This document shows positions 24,217 to 35,016 of a stretch of 64,000 nt of DNA, in pieces; position 1 is the stretch's first letter, and every line of letters starts with the position of its first letter. Source of the DNA: Fagopyrum homotropicum (Eukaryota > Streptophyta > Magnoliopsida > Caryophyllales > Polygonaceae); NCBI GenBank assembly GCA_033239125.1, contig BSWB01000004.1, positions 138,086,426-138,150,425 on the forward strand, read 5' to 3'. The position numbers and the translations under genes were made by a program. A model generated the notes under the pieces. That model was given only the letters and a program-made list of their open reading frames with translations, was not told the DNA's origin and ran no database searches.

Positions 24217-25870
24217 TATATAAATGTGATTTTAAATTTGAATGAATAATATATTAAAATGAATGGTTCCCATCTTTAACTTATGAAATTAAAGTTTTAA
24301 AGTTGAAATGGTTCATTCCATGAAATTATTTTTATTTTGATTTTAAGTCATATAAAACACGGATATGTTATAACTCATTATAATTATTAATTTTATGAGA
24401 ATCGTACCAAAAAATCCCTTAAAGTGTTGAAACAATTTTCAAAATGGACGGAATCGAACTTCAAATGCAATACATATATTAAAAAAATATCCTACTTTCA
24501 AACGGTTGAAATCGACCTTCAAACGCAATATATAAATTATTATTAAATAAAATAAAACCAAATTGAAATTAGAAGTATGTGATGTATGATTGTATGAAAG
24601 CTGGGCCGCCCAGAAAGGCTGAACAAGTCGTCTGACCTCATATATATATCTTATCAATTTCAATGAGATTAGTTGCTTAATTTAAAAAAAAAGAAGTAAA
24701 CTAATGATAGTTGAGTCAAAAAGTTGAAGGTTGACCACGTGAAATTCGCCCAACTGGCCTTTCACTATCGTTGACATTCTCAATGCCCTTCCAAATTGGA
24801 CCTTCTTTATCACTCCATGATTTTCAATCATTCTCAAAATATAATTTCATAATATAGTTAATTAGATTAATCATATAATATTTTTAAAATTATTCTACAA
24901 ACAACGTGAGACTTTGTAAGGGTTATAAAACATCTTTATATTTTATGGTGTTTATTATAAACTTATACAATATACAACCCATATATATTTAAATTAATCG
25001 AACTTTATTGTAAAATTTAGATGTGATTTTTGTAACGATAAGCGGACGCCTCTAATCAAATTTTATAAATGATCTTGAGACCAAAAAATATTATGAGGTT
25101 TGAGTGTTTCAAATAGGTCAAATGATCAACAGTATATTTATTTTGTTCGAATATATATTTTAATTTCAAGTCTTTCAGTTTGTAGTTTGAATCGTTTGAT
25201 AGTCTCTTACAAATCCATTTAGGACATAGGTTTCTGCATTAATCACGGTACTATAATTTTGGATTACTTTGACCATTATATTATATTTTCATTCTAATTG
25301 ATAAAACATAAACAATTATCTTTAACTAGAATATCATGAATGTGTATTATAGAACTTAGCATAATAAATATCTATAGGATAAAATCGTTGATTAAGTTTT
25401 GCAACAATGGAATCATGAAAGAATATATAGATATGAGCAATTAACGTTAAACTAATAATCATCATAATATATAGATATGAGCAATTAACGTTAAACTAAT
25501 AATGATCATAAAAATCGCGTTTCAATATAAAAAGTCGCATTTCACTAAAAACAAAAGTTGTATATTAATTTTTATTATAGTTATAAAATTTTATTTTTTT
25601 TATTTCACTTCTCATCTTTTCTTTCAAATATTTGGTCTTTTAATTTATGTTTTCGAAATTAGGATTAGGTTTTTAATTTTATGTTGTTTATAAATGAAAA
25701 TGTTAAATCAGGTTAGAAATGCATAATTTAGTGTAATCTAACAATAAATTTGGACAAAAAACAATTAAAACGCAGAACAAAATAGAGATAATTGGTGTAT
25801 AAAATTCTTTTTTGTATCTAAGATGCAAAATAGACCATAGTATTTAACAATTTTTACAAAAAAGTAAATT
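24217..25870. other. AT-rich spacer
   Basis: There are no supported genes. A short tandem duplication is present at about 25420-25510: the unit of roughly 46 bp contains AGATATGAGCAATTAACGTT and occurs twice, nearly identical. Confidence 0.4.
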
Positions 25871-25874
25871 AGAT

Positions 25875-26312
25875 ATTATGATGATCTTTATTAGGCAAAT
25901 ACTAATTTTAAAGAGAGATAATTAATTATTAGAATATATTAATTATCCTAAAAGATAATTAGATATTAAGATGATCTTTATTAGGCAGTTACCAATTTTA
26001 AGGAGAGATAATTAATTATTAGAATATATTAATTATGCTAAAAGTTAAATTAGATATATAGAAATAATTTGATTTACTAGGCTTTTTCTAATTTTGTGTT
26101 TAGTATATGTACCCCTTGAGAGAAGAGTGTGTAGAGTTTGAAAATAAATACAAAAGGTTAGGGTATATTTACTTAATTGAAATATTAAAAAGCCTAGTTA
26201 CTACTATAGTTTTTCAAAAAGGCCTACTTACCAAAATTGCCCTATAGATATTAAGATTATCTTTATTAGGCAGGGAGAGATAATTAAATCTTAAAATATA
26301 TTAATTATGCTA
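25875..26312. repeat. Three copies of a ~95-bp AT-rich repeat, the last split by a MITE
   Basis: The unit contains GATGATCTTTATTAGGCA, GAGAGATAATTAATTATTAG and AATATATTAATTATGC. Copies start at about 25875, 25965 and 26246. Copies 2 and 3 are separated by the MITE-like insertion at 26062-26245, and the sequence TAGATAT occurs on both sides of it. Confidence 0.65.
26062..26245. mobile_element. MITE, first copy of the 183-bp family
   Basis: It is about 90% like 27889-28071. Shared phrases are TACCCCTTGAGAGAAGAGTG, TAGAGTTTGAAAATAAATAC and TTACTACTATAGTTTTTCAA. The ends are imperfect inverted repeats (TTTACTAGGCTTTTT against AAAAAGGCCTACTTACC). Confidence 0.7.
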
Positions 26313-26855
26313 AAAATAAGGAAATCGGTTAACAAAATTTGGTAACCCCTATAAAATCACCTCAATCGCGTAGTTAGGGTTTTTGGCAGTTGGTCGTCTC
26401 ACCAGCAAGCCGTCTGCTTCTCGATTGGAAGAAACCGCTCGGAACCTCATGAAATATTCTGGTAAGAGAAGACAACTAGATCGAAGAAAGGTACGTGCAC
26501 AGCGAGACCGCCATTGATGAAGACGGTTGCAAGGCTTCAATTGAGCGCATATCCGGTAAGGTTTCTCTTTCGATTTTGCGCTTCTTTCTTTTCGCTTATG
26601 TTTGTGGTTCGTCTTCTGTGTGTCGTCGAGTGAATGCAGATTTGGTAAGGTTTCTCTTTCGAGGACCGTCCAACCCCGCCATTATTGAAGGCTGCAAGGA
26701 TGTGCGAGGATCTACTTGAAGTGCGAGTCTGCAACCATCAGAGAAGACGACTGTGGAAACCCTCGCCGGAAGCGGCCAACCATCGCCTATAACCCTCGAA
26801 ACCACCTACAACTCTATATCGTTGGGAGAAGGTACTACGCACACGGAGAGGAGTC
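26313..26855. other. GC-richer segment, origin unknown
   Basis: Base composition rises sharply against the AT-rich neighbours. The phrase GGTAAGGTTTCTCTTTCGA occurs twice (about 26554 and 26643). There are short overlapping open frames on both strands but no recognisable protein. It could be captured gene sequence in a transposon, or a decayed leader with exons. Confidence 0.35.
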
Positions 26856-26859
26856 GAAC

Positions 26860-27240
26860 AGACTTGTGTAAATGATGGACTTGTGTAAATGACGGACTTG
26901 TGTAAATGACGGACTTGTGTGAATGACGATCTTGTGTAAATGACGGACTTGTGTGAATGACGATCTTGTGTAAATGACGGACTTGTGTAACCAAATCTTG
27001 TGTAAATGACGGACTTATGTAACAAAACCATGTGTAAATGACGGATTTGTGTAACCAAAACTTGTGTAAATGACAAACTTATGTAACAAAAACGTGTGTA
27101 AATGACAAATTTGTGTAACCAAAACTTGTGTAAATGACAAACTTATGTAACAAAAACGTGTGTAAATGACGGTCTTGTGTAACCAAAACCTTGTGTTAAT
27201 GATAGACTTGTGTAAATGACAAACTTGTGTGCATGACATA
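26860..27240. repeat. Minisatellite, 17-bp unit with a higher-order variant
   Basis: The consensus unit is ACTTGTGTAAATGACGG. Towards the right it alternates with ACTTATGTAACAAAAACG and TTTGTGTAACCAAA variants, giving a composite unit of about 63-64 bp. About twenty unit-length repeats are visible. The minus strand has no stops in long stretches, which produces repetitive ORFs (SVIYTSPSFTQ) that I regard as by-products. Confidence 0.9.
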
Positions 27241-27879
27241 AACAAACGGAACTTGTATAATTGAAAAACGATCGAATGTGTTAACTACATAAATTGACAT
27301 AACAAATGAAATTGTGTAATTGAAATTGTGTATGAACATTGTGTAACTAAGATTATGTATTAAAATTGTGTATTATTAAATTAAATATAATTAAAAGGAG
27401 AGAGAAAAATAAATCATTACCCTAATTAACAAAATTAAATATAATTAGTAGGAGAAAGAAAGATATTCTAATTTATATTTATAGGAGAGAGAAAAATCTT
27501 CTAATTTTTATAATCTGCTTTTTTTATTTTAATCTATCTTTTTTATAAAATCTGAAGGGGCCTAGTATATCTTCGTAGATACACACTTGCCTATTGTTTC
27601 TACATTGATTCATCAACTCCTACATGCCCATTTTTCTCAACAAAATGCATAACAAGCATAAGGTTGAATCATGCTAGAAGTCGCAATCTAATTTATAGTT
27701 AATGATAAACTTATGTTGCGATTTTTGTTTTCTGTTGGCTATGACTTATGTCATGAATTAAAAATGAGTGGATATTAAGTTAGCTAAAAAAGCATAGTCT
27801 CCTTCCATGTATATTCTCTTTTTCACATTATAAGCTATATCCTAGAAAGGTAGTAATATTATGTGGTTCTTAATGTATA
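27241..27879. other. AT-rich spacer
   Basis: Decayed remnants of the TTGTGTAA unit fade out by about 27370. The motif GGAGAGAGAAAAAT recurs near 27395 and 27483. No gene is visible. Confidence 0.35.
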
Positions 27880-27888
27880 TTTATTTTT

Positions 27889-28071
27889 GAAACAATTTGG
27901 TTTACTAGACTTTTTCTAGTTTTGTGTTTAGTAAATGTACCCCTTGAGAGAAGAGTGTGTAGAGTTTGAGAATAAATACAAAAAGTTGGGTTATATTTAC
28001 TTAATTGAAACATTAAAAACCCTAGTTACTACTATAGTTTTTCAAAAAAGGCTTAGTTACCAAAATTGCCC
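27889..28071. mobile_element. MITE, 183 bp, with 9-bp TSD
   Basis: TTTATTTTT lies immediately on both sides (27880-27888 and 28072-28080). The ends form an imperfect inverted repeat of about 27 bp (GAAACAATTTGGTTTACTAG against the complement of TTAGTTACCAAAATTGCCC). A 9-bp duplication points to a Mutator-type transposase. A second copy lies at 26062-26245 and diverged relatives at 9640 and 36590. Confidence 0.8.
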
Positions 28072-28199
28072 TTTATTTTTCTCCCTACACGTGTACAAAG
28101 AAGAATAAGCATGAGCTTAAGCTTTCAACTCAATCTTTAACAGAATCAGGAAAACCAATCAGCTCTAAACCCTAAAACACTCAACTCATTCCATCACTA

Positions 28200-29300
28200 T
28201 CAATCATGTCTAACTCAACAACTCTCGATCTTACAAGTCCTTTTAACTTCATCATTTGGGTCATTCGGGCCTATGCCTATCTATATGTTCGGTTGTCCTC
28301 AAAGGGGATAATTACTCGGATTGAAAACGAAAGATAATCAATGCCTTCGGTGCTAAAGACCAACACGACTTCCTCAACAGATCATTAACAAAACCGCAAG
28401 AACATATTCTTATCATCCTTATTGGAAAATTGTCAACTCCATGTTTATCGGTTGGATATTACAATTCATAGAGCCCTCGCTTCGACCTACACTCACATAT
28501 ATTGATATTGTAAAAAATTATGCGAAGACATAAAACAACAATTCTTTGTTGGTTATGGGCCTCGGATTCTATAACTCCACTATGATATCGGACAATGCAT
28601 TCAACTAGGAAAATTTATCATCACCTACTACGGTCATCTACTCCAACTTTGTGACAAATTGGTTGCTTATCTTCCTTCGTACATAACCATTTGCAAACCA
28701 TGATGGGCAAGATCCTTGCATATTAGTGGGATGACGAACGTGTTAATCAACTCTTTCTCGACTTTTGACAACTTTTATGCCAACCTCCGATCTTCCGTCA
28801 CTGCAAAGGTTCCAATGTCCTCTCTAACAAAGTATATGTTGTTGCCGTTCAAGAGGAGTGCTCACATCTTAGTATGACGACCATTGACCCCCTCACCGAC
28901 AATGTGGCCTTGACTCGCTCTTACTCTCAACCACTTTCTTCCAAACTTGAAAGGTCCACTCTTATATGTACTTATTGTACACGTCCTAGACATTTAAAAT
29001 TGTCTTGCTTAATAATAACAAGGCTTCAAAATGGTGGAATAACTGAAAAGGGGTCACCAATCCTCTACCGGTAGAGCATTCACTCGACCCTAACGCCGCT
29101 AACAAATCTACTGCCTCTCACTACTTAGGACAAACTAGATCTCGGGTCTCAAGACGGACGATTGGTCGTCCGTCCTTTTCGACAATTTCATAATGTTCCA
29201 CTAAATAATTACGATACGAAACCAAGTAATATCTCATCCTATTTGGAGTATCGATATGAGGATATCTTTTAATATGACTGGTAAACGGATCACAAATAAC
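28200..29300 (+). pseudogene. Degenerate Ty1/copia gag
   Basis: In broken plus-strand frames the order of copia gag blocks can be followed. An N-terminal part near 28300-28450 gives INAFGAKDQHDFL. A line resembling GWILQFIEPSLRPTLTYIDI lies near 28450-28510, then a QLCDKLVAYLPS-like stretch. DDERVNQLFLDF appears near 28732 and VYVVAVQEECSHLSM at 28830. A decayed zinc knuckle (CTYCTRPRHLKLSC) is at about 28966. Frameshifts and stops are frequent. No LTRs were found. A partial repeat of GGATGATGAACGTGTTCATC lies near 29345. Confidence 0.65.
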
Positions 29301-30637
29301 TTATAAGGATCTTGCCACAAAAGTTATCACCTACTAGGATTAGCAGGATGATGAACGTGTTCATCGATTCTTTCTCGGCTTTGACAATCTCATAATGTTC
29401 TGCTTAATTCATTATGATATTTGAGGGTCATATCAGATACCTTCTTCATATAACACTTCTTAATTGTTTTACTTTAATTAATGTTTTTTCAATAATTACT
29501 TAAGTTTTTTTATTCACAAACAACTGACACGTTTACTTTTGTCAAATAGTAAGACACAATTTCACAAACCTATTAATGAAATTTCAATGTGATAATGACC
29601 AAAAGTTCTTAAGTCATTTGGCGTCATTCATACCCAACCTATATGTATATGGTGCGCTAACAAAATTGCTCTATAATCCCATATTTCACGAATGGATGAA
29701 ATACATCGAGTGATTGTCATGTCATTAGATAGCTAGTTCAAAATGGATTCATCTTCGCCACACACATTCAATCAACTTATCAACTCACAAAGGCACTCAA
29801 TCACCGACCCTTTCATCACATACTCTACAAGTTGTGCATTCAAAATATTCATACAACAACTTAAGATAAAGTATTATATTACTTGAACAAACATTATGTC
29901 CATATATATTCTCTTTGTTGATATAGTTTGTAACGTAGGATAGTAATATTATTTGTTTTCTTATGTATATTACATATAAGTTGTGTATAGATAAACATGA
30001 ATATCAACTTTTGACACAATATTTTACGAAGTCATTTAAAGTATTTTAAAATGAGAACACATATTTATTATGCCAACACATTAGGGGCAATCATTTTATG
30101 TGTTTATTTATATTTTACTATTCGTGTGAATATAAATTTGTAGAGTTTAGTATACTAGTCAAAAATGTGTTGCAAGATAGAGATCGATCGAGTGCTCTAA
30201 ATAGTAATGACATTTAGCAACTTAAGTTAGTGCCCAAGTCAACCATAAGACACAGTCAATAAGAATTGTAATATGCGCACCTTTTTTCACACTATTTGGA
30301 TTTTTTTATCCTAGAAAAGTAATATCTTTTTGTCAAGGAGTTCATCCCTCTTGTTGACCCGTAAATTTCACTTATATAAAGCTTGAAATATTCCTAGAAA
30401 ATATCCTACTTTTGTGAACTTAAATTACAAATTTGTAATTTTACGAAATGTCCATTTCCGAAATTAAAATTAAGAATGTGTCACTCTTTATGTTTAGAGT
30501 TCGAACCAAAATAAATTATGAAATGTAATGTTACAAAGATCAACTACAAAAATCAACTTTAAATAAATGAGTTGAAGAAAACTTATTTAGATGCGTCTAA
30601 TTTGATACGGAAAGGAAGTATTTTACTTTTTATTGAT
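29301..30637. other. Spacer, nothing recognised
   Basis: The sequence is AT-rich with no open frame above background. Low-complexity patches only. Confidence 0.35.
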
Positions 30638-31390
30638 TTAATATGATAAAACACATAATATGTTATTAAATAAAACAAGTAGATCCAGAACGACAAAGAA
30701 CACAAAAGAGTTGACGACGTAACTCGGATATATCCTACTTTGTGAGATCTTAGAAGGGGAGAACCAATTCAATCCACTAATCAGTATTACACTTAAAACA
30801 AAGGCTTTGAAGAAACAAAAGTTACAACAAACACTAAAGGATCTCCACAAGTCTAAAATAAAAGAAGACAAGAAGCAAAGAGGAAGATATCGTCAGTAAA
30901 GCCCTCAGGCTAGCAATGTACCAATCTTCTAGTGAAGCGAGGCTAGACGAAGGATAGAACACCAGAGACAAATCTCTGGAGATGCACTCGGCTCGTAACT
31001 CTCGAACTCTTTTTGCTCTCTTTGTGAATCGCTCTCGAAGACTTAGATAAGGAGAAGAAGTGTTAGCAGCGTTAGGATTTGAGAGAGAGAGTGCTTAAGT
31101 ACCTGGGGATCAGAGGCAGCCGTCATCACCAATGTTGTGTTTCAAAGTAAGTGATCACGTGAGGATCTCGTGTCGCTAGACTAGAGTTAACAGGTCTCGA
31201 TCAACCAGGCCCATAACTCTACATTTAACCCACCAGCTTATAATCCAAGGATTTGTCTAGCTTCTTTTGAAAACCCAATCTAACATCTTCAATACAAAAC
31301 CGGAGTTAAGATAGACCGAACCAGGTTTACATAAACAACCTAACCAAATAAGTGACAAACCATCTTTTTCCGGTCACAGAAAAAGGCTCT
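30638..31390 (-). mobile_element. LTR-like segment of an unidentified retroelement
   Basis: On the minus strand, the phrases TTAGTGGATTGAATTGGTTC, then a run like ATATATCCGAGTTACGTC and a T-rich end, resemble the R/U5 part of plant copia LTRs. Upstream (31000-31250 on the plus strand) is leader-like CTCGAA...CTCTC sequence. No second LTR, primer site or coding part is in view. The assignment rests on style of sequence only. Confidence 0.3.
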
Positions 31391-33058
31391 AAAATTCCGA
31401 TGAGTTAAATATAATATGATATTTTACACATTTATATGTGTGTGGTGTGTGTTAACTATATACGTCTAGTATGATTTCACCGTTGCAAAACTTCATTTTC
31501 GGTGCAAAAACAACCCACTTCTTTTAATTTTAATATGATGATTCGACTAATAATTTTAAGTTCTACATTCATAAGTTATTTTGAATTATTTAGAATAGGT
31601 AGGCTAATAATAATTGAGGGCAAAAAATTATAAATAAAAATGGTTGGATTTTTATCAACTACACAAGTATGTTACGTATCATATATTAAATAGTTATTAT
31701 TTAATAGGAGGGGATACAAATAAATTTGAATCGGTTCAGGGGAGGAACTTTATTCCCGGTACTCTCGTACATAGTGATATGGACCATTGATTTATTTGAT
31801 CCAACTGTTTAGAGGGGGACACGGTTACAATTTTGTAATTTTTATGAAAAAACTTAAAGAGTTATTATCTTAGTTCATGAGTTTAGTTCAATTCGATCAA
31901 ACTATTTGATCTATTAGTTTATATTTTTGTTCAATTAATGTTCTTATTTTTTTAATATTTTTTTCGTTTTGAACGATATACATTTTTTCATTCAAACATT
32001 TTTTAAATAATAGTATAAATACTTTGACTTTTTTATATCAGTTTTTACCCTTTATTCTCTTAGTTCCAATTGTTTATTATAATGGTTCATATTTTTGTTC
32101 AATTAGTTCAAACTGTTTGTTCTAATAATTCTTATTTTATTAACACTTTTTTTCAGTTTTTTCCTTTTCTTCTCTTAGTTCAAAATGTTTGTTAAATAGT
32201 TCATATTTTTGTTTAGTTAGTTCAAATTGTTTCTAATAGTTCTTATTTTTTTTGTTCAATTAGTTTAAACTGTTTATAATATTAGTTATTTAAAAAATTG
32301 TGTATTGTTAGTTTAAACATGTACAAGTAACAAAGTTCATAAAAACATAACTACAAAATCAACAAAGTAATACATGAACTAATTATAAAAAATATTAGAA
32401 TAATAGTTTATACTTTTGACGAGATGAACTAAATTATGAACTTTTATAATGTTAGTTTAAGATTTAGGTATCATTAATTTGAATGTTGTTTATGTTAGTT
32501 CAAACATTTTGTTTTATTAGTTTAAACATGTACAAGTAACAAAATGCATAAAAACATAACTATCAAATTGATAAATTATACGTGAACTTACTACATAATA
32601 TCATGCGAAATAGTAGTATATACTTTTGAACGAAATGAATTAAAACTACGAATTGAGACAATAATTGCTATAGTTTTATTCATGAAAATTGCAAAAACGC
32701 CACCGCGCCCCCTTTTACAAAATAGATTTTCAACTGCACAAGATTGTCCTCGTGCCTACTAAAAATTGACACCGCACTTTAAATAATATGGATGATTTTA
32801 CACCGTGATTAACGGTTAAATTACTCCGTAACGCCGCACCACAAGCCTCTCAGCTTCTGAGCAATCACCAAATATAGTATTATTAGTTTATTGATTAATA
32901 AACATGATAAGATTAAATTAACTTAAAATTTAAAATTGATATTATTTTTAAAAAATTACGCAAAGCGGAAGATAATTGAACGTAAGATGATCACCTCCCC
33001 ACTGGACAGATTAAAAAAAGTTAAATATATTAGTTTTTAAAGGTCCATTATTTCCACC
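31391..33058. repeat. AT-rich region with degenerate TTAGTTCAAA-type repeats
   Basis: Between 31850 and 32640 phrases such as TTAGTTCAAATTGTTT, AATTAGTTCAAACTGTTTGT and CATGTACAAGTAACAAA recur at intervals of about 60-200 bp. One longer pair (about 32290-32380 and 32500-32590) shares AAACATGTACAAGTAACAAA. No coding is seen. The last 100 bases are chitinase upstream sequence. Confidence 0.55.
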
Positions 33059-33059
33059 A

Positions 33060-33166
33060 ATATAAATGAAATGATTACAATATTCAACTTAGTCCCCACA
33101 TATAGGAAAGTTGAAGCATTTGACGAATGCGTGAGGAGAAAAATCAACTTCAATTTGCTATATAAA
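33060..33166 (+). promoter_or_regulatory. Two candidate TATA boxes of the chitinase gene
   Basis: TATAAAT lies at 33060 and TATATAAA at 33159-33166. The nearer box is only 36 bp before the ATG at 33202, which would leave a leader of about ten bases. The farther box would give a leader of roughly 110 bases. The sequence does not decide between them. Confidence 0.5.
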
Positions 33167-33201
33167 CCCGACGACGAACCATTGCAAACAAATCTCGAAT
33201 C

Positions 33202-34189
33202 ATGTCTCCGAAGATCTACCTCTTCTCTCTTGCCGTCGTCCTCGTCCTCCTACCCCATTGTCCCTCCGCGACAAACTCCCACAAGAGAAGCGGCATTGCA
33301 ATCTACTGGGGACAAAACGGTTTCGAAGGAACCCTCAACGAAACCTGTGCAACCGGACGCTACAAGTACGTCAACATAGCCTTCCTCAACGTCTTCGGCG
33401 GAGGCCAAATTCCGTCCATGAACCTTGCCGGACACTGTGACCCCTCTAGCGGAGGGTGCAAAATGGTGGGTCCCCAGATCGAGTATTGTCAGTCGTTGGG
33501 GATCAAGGTGCTGCTTTCCCTCGGAGGTGGGATCGGGAACTACACGCTCTCATCACGCGCTGATGCCAGACGTGTCGCCCGTTACCTGAAGGATAACTTC
33601 CTCGCCGGAAAGTCTGAGTCAACTGCCTCAAAACCGCTGGGTGACGTCGTGCTTGATGGCTTTGACTTTGACATGGAGTCCGGATCCACCTACTGGGATG
33701 CCCTTGCTTTTGACCTCAAAGGTTTTGCTTATTTCTAAAATCTATCAACATAAAATCAATTTTATTACTAACGTTGTCTTGCTCATTATAGCATACGGCC
33801 TGGAAGCACGGCGAAGAGTGTACCTCGGAGCCGCTCCGCAGTGCCCGTTCCCGGACATGAATTTGGGGAAAGCTCTGAAAACCGGACTTTTCGATTACGT
33901 GTGGGTGCAATTCTACAACAACCCGCCATGTGAGTACCTTAATAGCAACGCCACCAACCTGGTGGAGTCGTGGCGGAAATGGTCGTCGAACTGGTACATC
34001 AGGAGGCTGTTTCTGGGTCTTCCGGCGGCTAGTCAGGCTGCCGGAAGTGGGTTCATCCCGGCTGATGTGTTGACTTCAGAAGTGCTCCCAGCCATAAAGA
34101 GTACAAAGAAGTATGGAGGTGTTATGCTTTGGTCTAAATACTGGGATGACCAAAGTGGGTATAGTCCAGCTATTATAGGCAGCGTCTGA
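33202..34189 (+). CDS. Class III chitinase, GH18, hevamine-like (2 exons, 305 aa)
   Basis: Exons are 33202-33721 and 33792-34189, with a 70-bp GT-AG intron. Secreted endochitinases of this class hydrolyse beta-1,4 bonds in chitin and act in defence. Visible are a signal peptide (IYLFSLAVVLVLLPHC), GIAIYWGQNGFEGTL at the start of the barrel, KVLLSLGGGIGNY, and the GH18 signature DGFDFDME with catalytic Glu at residue 159. CPFPDMNLG, DYVWVQFYNNPPC and GGVMLWSKYWDDQ also match hevamine. The signature usually reads DGIDFDIE; the Ile-to-Phe and Ile-to-Met changes are outside the acidic residues. Length is normal for the class. The intron near the end of the first half is small and AT-rich. It could act as a lysozyme-like enzyme as well. 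Confidence 0.95.
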
Positions 34190-35016
34190 GCTTCATCCAA
34201 TTTCCATCCAAAGTTTTAATACTGTTTGGCATCCTATCATATATAGCTAGATTACTTGTTGGGTATACTAATTTTATATCAACCTCAAGTGTAAAATTGT
34301 ATGATTACACGAGAAAACGATATGATCGTTCCTACTTGAGCTGCTGCATTTACTAATAATCAATCTTTTTTCATCTATCGGATATGTTCTAGTAGACATA
34401 TCTCGTGTGTAAGTTTCGGTTTATACCTAAAATCAATTCTAATAATATATGTCCCGAAAGATAACCTTGGATTAAAAATAATAAAGAAATTGACTTGCAC
34501 AACATTCTCATTTTTAAACTTGAGTAACTCGAACTATTATAGTTCATTGAAATTTTGTTTCAGTTGAAAGGATTATGCAAGAAAAAGGGGCACCAAAACA
34601 TTGAGGGCAGAGTAGAAGAATTGTGGTTGTGAGTAGCGCTGGTGAATAGGTCAACTAGTGTATCGACGCCTGACAACAGCCAAAAGTTTATGGTGATGTC
34701 GGCAGAGAATTAAATGGACGGGAGTTCGTGGATATGGCCACTTTGGGAGCAGGATGAGCGTTGTTCCTACTCTCAATGTCTTTGATGATAAGCACCTAAC
34801 CGTATGATCTCGTTTCTGTATATCCAAGGGCCTCCGTATCGTTATTGTTGTTATTTGATTATGATTCAAATTAGAGTTTGAAGTTTACCGGAAACCTGTT
34901 TTTTTGTTTCAGTGATGATTTTTTGGGTTCTTCCAGGTTCGCAGGAATTGTTGACTATTACAGTTGATTGATCTTAAGTAGCTACACTGACGCATCAAGT
35001 GACAAATTGAAGGAGG
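34190..35016. other. Chitinase 3' flank and upstream region of the SDR gene
   Basis: The chitinase 3' UTR probably ends within about 250 bp (near 34440). From 34600 to 34810 there is a GC-richer, exon-like stretch. One frame reads RGYGHFGSRMSVVPTLNVFD and is followed at 34801 by a pyrimidine tract and AG (34915). It could be a 5' non-coding exon of the SDR gene or a gene relic; I cannot decide. Confidence 0.35.

Noticed and set aside
24439..24663. 74-aa minus-strand ORF
   Set aside because: It lies in AT-rich spacer with no recognisable motif.
26860..27240. CRISPR-like array
   Set aside because: Units are directly adjacent without unique spacers, in a plant nuclear context; it is a minisatellite.
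26738..27245. Repetitive minus-strand ORFs with HLHKSVIYT-type repeats
   Set aside because: They are explained by the 17-bp minisatellite; the frame changes with every unit and there is no start context or homology.
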